Source: Zafaria cholistanensis
GTDB taxonomy: Bacteria; Actinomycetota; Actinomycetes; Actinomycetales; Micrococcaceae
Direction of reading: 5' to 3'
Assembly: GCF_008580665.1 (NCBI RefSeq)
Contig: NZ_BKDJ01000003.1
Location: 186,001 to 250,000 of the forward strand
Length of the DNA: 64,000 nucleotides
The position numbers and the translations under genes were made by a program. The notes under the pieces are model-generated. The model was given only the letters and a program-made list of their open reading frames with translations. It was not told where the DNA came from and made no database searches. This document shows, piece after piece, positions 60,941 to 64,000 of this stretch (the stretch's first letter is position 1; each line of letters starts with the position of its first letter).

Positions 60941-61695
60941 GCGAGTCGATCGCGCGCCCGGAGGGGCGCCCCAAGATCACTGTCACCGGCCTGCGCAAGT
61001 CTTTCGGGAGCAGCGAGGTCCTCAAGGGCATCGACGCCGTGGTGTCCGAGGGCGAGGTGGTCTGCGTGATCGGACCTTCCGGGTCCGGCAAGTCCACCTT
61101 CCTGCGCTGCCTGAACAAGCTCGAGGACATCACCGCCGGGCACGTGCTCGTGGACGGGTTCGACCTGGCCGACCCCAAGGTGGACATCAACGAGGTCCGC
61201 CGGCACATCGGGATGGTGTTCCAGCACTTCAACCTCTTCCCGCACATGACCGTGGCGGAGAACATCATGCTGGCCCCGATGGAGCTGAAGAAGGTTTCCA
61301 AGGCCGAGGCGCGCGACCAGGCCCTGGCCCTGCTGGAGAAGGTCGGCCTGCGGGAGAAGGCGGACGCCCGTCCGGCCTCGCTCTCGGGCGGCCAGAAGCA
61401 GCGCGTGGCCATTGCCCGCGCGCTGGCGATGAATCCCGGGATCATGCTCTTCGACGAGGCCACCAGCGCATTGGACCCTGAGATGGTCGGCGAGGTGCTG
61501 CAGGTCATCAAGGACCTTGCCCGTACCGGCATGACGATGGTGCTGGTAACCCACGAGATGGGCTTCGCCCGCGAGGTTGCCGACCGGGTCATCTTCATGG
61601 CCGACGGCGTGGTCTGCGAGGAGGGGACGCCCGAGGACGTGTTCGGCAATCCCCGGCAGCCGCGGCTGCGCGAATTCCTCTCCAAGGTGCTCTGA
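60937..61695 (+). CDS. amino-acid ABC transporter ATP-binding protein (GlnQ-type)
   Basis: A 252-residue ATPase: Walker [19 protein letters not shown] (residues ~45-62), Q-loop [11 protein letters not shown], signature [17 protein letters not shown], Walker [15 protein letters not shown]. It powers the fused binding/permease protein, whose stop it overlaps (GTGA). Together they form a complete one-substrate importer, most likely for glutamine or a related polar amino acid. Confidence 0.95.
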   Translation: MSESIARPEGRPKITVTGLRKSFGSSEVLKGIDAVVSEGEVVCVIGPSGSGKSTFLRCLNKLEDITAGHVLVDGFDLADPKVDINEVRRHIGMVFQHFNLFPHMTVAENIMLAPMELKKVSKAEARDQALALLEKVGLREKADARPASLSGGQKQRVAIARALAMNPGIMLFDEATSALDPEMVGEVLQVIKDLARTGMTMVLVTHEMGFAREVADRVIFMADGVVCEEGTPEDVFGNPRQPRLREFLSKVL

Positions 61696-61713
61696 GGCCT
61701 TTCCGTATTCCCT

Positions 61714-61760
61714 GGACCGGGCGGGTGCCGGGACCTCTGGTCCCGGCACCCGCCCGGTCC
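61714..61760 (+). terminator. terminator after the ABC transporter genes
   Basis: A 20-bp perfect stem (61714-61733 with 61741-61760) with 7-nt loop CCTCTGG. The TACGCT of the next gene starts directly after it. Confidence 0.88.
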
Positions 61761-61772
61761 TACGCTGGAGGC

Positions 61773-61973
61773 ATGGACGCACTGCCTCTTGCCTATGAAG
61801 AGTTCTTGGCCGGCCTCGACCAGCATCTTCGGAACGCGGTGATGCCGGTGTTCCGGGAGTCCGTGGCGGAGCACCGGTACGGCGTGCTGGTTCGGGGAAC
61901 CGGGCTGCACGACCTCCAAGCCGTGGTCGACGAGACCCTTCCCTATGGGGAAGTCAGGATCGCCGCGGGCTGA
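61773..61973 (+). CDS. small hypothetical protein (66 aa)
   Basis: A 66-residue acidic-to-neutral protein (PLAYEEFLAGLDQHLRNAVM ... VVDETLPYGEVRIAAG) with no membrane segment and no family I recognise. GGAGG is 1 bp before the ATG, and TACGCT lies exactly 6 nt ahead, so translation may be leaderless. Coding character (third-position GC) matches its neighbours, which supports it as a gene. From its stop to 62096 nothing else is seen. Confidence 0.6.
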   Translation: MDALPLAYEEFLAGLDQHLRNAVMPVFRESVAEHRYGVLVRGTGLHDLQAVVDETLPYGEVRIAAG

Positions 61974-62096
61974 GGGCACGCCTCCGTCCGACGGGCGCCG
62001 GCAACCAGTAGTCTGGGGATACGGATCGTTCCGTGAGCACAGGGGCCATGACATCGGGGTCATGGGACCCGGCTCCGGGGAAAGGCGGCGAGGACG

Positions 62097-63014
62097 TTGA
62101 GTTCGGCCCAGGCAGATGGAAACCACGCAGGCGGCAACCAGGCAGGCGAAAGCCAGGCTGGTGAGTACCGGGCAGACGAAAACCAGGCAGGCTGGACGCA
62201 GGTGGGGGAGCGCTCCTGGGTCCGCCGCAGCGGCGGATTCGCGCTGAATGCGGGGTTGGTGGTCGGCGACGAGCGCGCGCTGCTGGTGGACACCGGATCC
62301 GGCCCGGCGGAGGCCGCGGAGATCTTCGCCTCCGTCCGCGCCCTGACCGACCTCCCGCTGGTGGTGGCGAACACACACGCCCACGGCGACCACTTCTTCG
62401 GCAACGCCTACTTCCGTGCCCGCGGCGTCGAGGACATCTGGGCCCACTCCGCCGCCGTGCGCATGATGGAGGAGACCGGCGAGCGCCAACGCCGGATGGT
62501 CCGCGAGTTCGAGCCCGCCATGGCCGGGGCCGAGGGCCCGGACACCGCGATCGAGCTTCCCAACCGCGTGGTCGAGGACCAGCCGGTGGACCTGGACCTG
62601 GGCGGCCACAAGGTCACCCTTTTCCACTTGGGCCGTGCCCACACTGACGGGGACCTGCTGGTCGGCTCCGGCAACGTGCTCTTCGCCGGGGACATTGTCG
62701 AGGAGGGTGCGCACCCCAGCTTCGAGGACTCCTTCCCCTACGAGTGGCAGAAGGTCCTGGGCAAGCTGATCGCGATCGACGAGCTCTACACGGTGGTCGT
62801 GCCCGGCCATGGGGACGTGGTGGACCAGGACTTCGTCCGCACCCAGTTCCGCCGGCTGCTCCAGGCGATCAGGACCACCACCACGGCCATCCACGAGTCC
62901 TCGGACTACACCAAGGCCGTGCCGGTGCTGCCCTACGGGCCGGTGCAGTCGCGTCACCTGATCCTGCGCATGAAGGCCACGGGGTCGGGCAGCGGGGGGA
63001 CAATGCTCCGCTAG
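62097..63014 (+). CDS. metallo-beta-lactamase-fold hydrolase with repeat extension
   Basis: A 305-residue MBL-fold protein. Metal motif THAHGDHFFGN (HxHxDH), then HLGRAHTDGDLLV and a late VVPGHGDVVD supply the remaining ligands. The family is broad (lactonase, glyoxalase II-like, quinoprotein relay), so the substrate is open. The start is TTG at 62097 with GGCGAGGACG upstream; no other start fits. The first ~35 residues, before WTQVGERSW, are six copies of a pentapeptide (NQAGE type) encoded by 15-bp repeats and are not part of the fold. Confidence 0.8.
   Translation: MSSAQADGNHAGGNQAGESQAGEYRADENQAGWTQVGERSWVRRSGGFALNAGLVVGDERALLVDTGSGPAEAAEIFASVRALTDLPLVVANTHAHGDHFFGNAYFRARGVEDIWAHSAAVRMMEETGERQRRMVREFEPAMAGAEGPDTAIELPNRVVEDQPVDLDLGGHKVTLFHLGRAHTDGDLLVGSGNVLFAGDIVEEGAHPSFEDSFPYEWQKVLGKLIAIDELYTVVVPGHGDVVDQDFVRTQFRRLLQAIRTTTTAIHESSDYTKAVPVLPYGPVQSRHLILRMKATGSGSGGTMLR
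62106..62195 (+). repeat. in-frame 15-bp tandem repeat, 6 copies
   Basis: Six consecutive 15-bp units with core AACCAGGCAGGCGAA at the 5' end of the MBL-fold gene, encoding AQADG, NHAGG, NQAGE, SQAGE, YRADE and NQAGW. A fourth coding example of the 15-bp periodicity seen at 3892, 4601 and 36720. Confidence 0.9.
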
Positions 63015-63074
63015 GAGCCCCAGGCCGCCCTCCGGGGACCGGCATGGTGCCGGGAGGCGCACCGGGGGCGGGAC

Positions 63075-63080
63075 TAGGAT
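63075..63080 (+). promoter_or_regulatory. -10 hexamer of the MFS gene
   Basis: TAGGAT, 6 nt before the GTG start, with no ribosome-binding site. A -35 is not obvious. Confidence 0.5.
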
Positions 63081-63086
63081 GTCCCG

Positions 63087-64000
63087 GTGACCAGCGGCGA
63101 ATTCAAACTCAGGGACCTTGGGTTCAGCGTGTACGGACCGTCCCTGCTGTATTCGGTCGGTACGGGAGCCATCCTGCCCGTCATCGCGCTCAGCGCCCGC
63201 GGGCTGGGGGCCACGGTCGCCACCGCGACCCTGGCCATCACCCTCATCGGCATCGGCTCACTGCTCACCAACGTCCCGGCCTCGGTGCTCACCGCGCGGT
63301 TCGGCGAGCGCGCGGCGATGATTGGCGCCGCCGCCTGGGCCACCTGCGGCATGGGACTGGCCCTGGCCGCTCCCGTGCTGGCCCTTCCCGCGCTGGCCGT
63401 TCCCCCTTTGGGCGTCTTCGCCGCGGGCATCCTCATGATCGGCATGGCCGGCGCGGTCTTCAACCTCGCCCGGCAAAGCTACCTGGCGGAGGCCGTTCCC
63501 GTGCGGTTCCGGGCCCGGGCCATGTCCACGCTGGGCGGGGTCTCCCGCATCGGAACGTTCATCGGTCCCTTCGTCTCCGCCGCGGCCATGGTGTGGTTGG
63601 GCCTGCCCGGTGCGTACTGGACGGGGATGGCCGCCATGGCCGCCGCGGCGGTGGTCAGCCTCCGGATCCCGGACCTGGCCGGAGGGGGGCGCCCGGCCGC
63701 CGGGAACGGCGCCGTCCGGCCGACCATCCGCTCGATCGCGGTCTCGCGCGCGCGGATCCTGGCGACGCTGGGCCTCGGCGTGCTGCTGATTTCCGCGGTG
63801 CGTGCCACCCGGCAGGCGGTCATCCCGCTCTGGTCCGAGCAGCTGGGACTCGATGCTCCCACGGCTTCGGTGATCTACGGCCTGTCGGGGGCCGTGGACA
63901 TGCTGGTCTTCTACCCGGCGGGCAAGCTCATGGACCGCAAAGGACGGGTCGCGGTGGCGGTACCGGCCATGGTGGTCATGGGGGCCGCCCTGGCGCTGCT
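63087..64000 (+). CDS. major facilitator superfamily transporter (3' end outside window)
   Basis: At least 304 residues of a polytopic MFS protein, open to the window end. Hydrophobic helices alternate with short basic loops; the cytoplasmic loop after helix 2 reads TARFGERAAMIGA and the one between repeats SYLAEAVPVRFRARAMSTLG, both MFS-like (G-x-R/D-R pattern), and MDRKGRVAVAV marks the second-half equivalent. The drug:H+ antiporter type is most likely; the substrate cannot be told. GTG start set by the TAGGAT 6 nt upstream. Confidence 0.85.
   Translation, partial: MTSGEFKLRDLGFSVYGPSLLYSVGTGAILPVIALSARGLGATVATATLAITLIGIGSLLTNVPASVLTARFGERAAMIGAAAWATCGMGLALAAPVLALPALAVPPLGVFAAGILMIGMAGAVFNLARQSYLAEAVPVRFRARAMSTLGGVSRIGTFIGPFVSAAAMVWLGLPGAYWTGMAAMAAAAVVSLRIPDLAGGGRPAAGNGAVRPTIRSIAVSRARILATLGLGVLLISAVRATRQAVIPLWSEQLGLDAPTASVIYGLSGAVDMLVFYPAGKLMDRKGRVAVAVPAMVVMGAALAL

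Noticed and set aside
1-64000. CRISPR array, insertion sequence, prophage, tRNA or rRNA
   Set aside because: The tandem repeats found are short and contiguous, without spacers; no transposase, integrase or phage gene, and no tRNA-like cloverleaf or rRNA segment, was recognised by eye.

Overview
The window is one contiguous piece of chromosome from a high-GC Gram-positive actinobacterium, most likely a member of the Micrococcaceae (Arthrobacter or a close relative). This rests on GC near 70 % by eye, many GTG and TTG starts, many genes with a -10 hexamer only 6-7 nt before the start codon (leaderless), and gene neighbourhoods typical of actinobacteria: tad pilus genes beside a DECH helicase and topA; sugar isomerase-proC-BldC-like-bS22; ResA-CcdA-ResB-CcsB beside menA/menE/menB; and a complete paa cluster. 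The genus is inference. I saw no rRNA, tRNA, insertion sequence, prophage or CRISPR array.

Layout. 1-5.2 kb: a Tad-type pilus/secretion locus (CpaE-like, TadA, TadB, TadC, a DUF4244 pilin-like protein and two TadE-like proteins), rich in short tandem repeats. 5.2-16.6 kb: DECH-box helicase, acetyltransferase, tRNA hydroxylase TrhO, a class I methyltransferase, an ArsR regulator, DNA topoisomerase I, Ppx/GppA phosphatase and a sugar isomerase-like protein. 16.7-25.2 kb: proC, a two-component K+ uptake system, AcuC-type deacetylase, a second ArsR regulator, DAHP synthase behind a probable aromatic-amino-acid attenuator, a BldC-like protein, the 32-residue ribosomal protein bS22, a glutaredoxin and the redox repressor Rex. 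25.2-35.8 kb: a repeat-rich membrane protein, YceI, a histidine phosphatase, the cytochrome c maturation operon, and menaquinone genes. 35.9-40 kb: a tyrosine phosphatase, then an AT-richer patch carrying a DUF6318-like lipoprotein and a secreted PKD-like protein, and an M16-peptidase-like protein. 40-57 kb: a TPP enzyme, a PnuC-like transporter and the phenylacetate catabolic cluster. 57-64 kb: oligopeptidase B, an amino-acid ABC transporter, a small hypothetical protein, a metallo-beta-lactamase-fold protein and the start of an MFS transporter.

How the parts work together. The paa genes form a full pathway: PaaK activates phenylacetate to phenylacetyl-CoA, PaaABCDE epoxidises the ring, PaaG isomerises it to an oxepin, PaaZ opens and oxidises it, and PaaJ, PaaF and PaaH carry out beta-oxidation; PaaI is the rescue thioesterase. 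Four copies of one operator-like sequence lie before paaA, paaJ, the thioesterase/paaZ pair and paaI-paaK-tetR, which ties the cluster to the local TetR regulator and suggests autoregulation. The menaquinone, cytochrome c maturation and Rex genes form a respiratory/redox neighbourhood. Much of the gene order in 14-36 kb resembles, from memory, the Mycobacterium tuberculosis Rv0496-Rv0548c interval, so most of this window is conserved core. The less ordinary parts are the recurring 15-bp in-frame repeats, the AT-rich lipoprotein patch, the attenuator, the 60-bp perfect palindrome and the shared paa operators.
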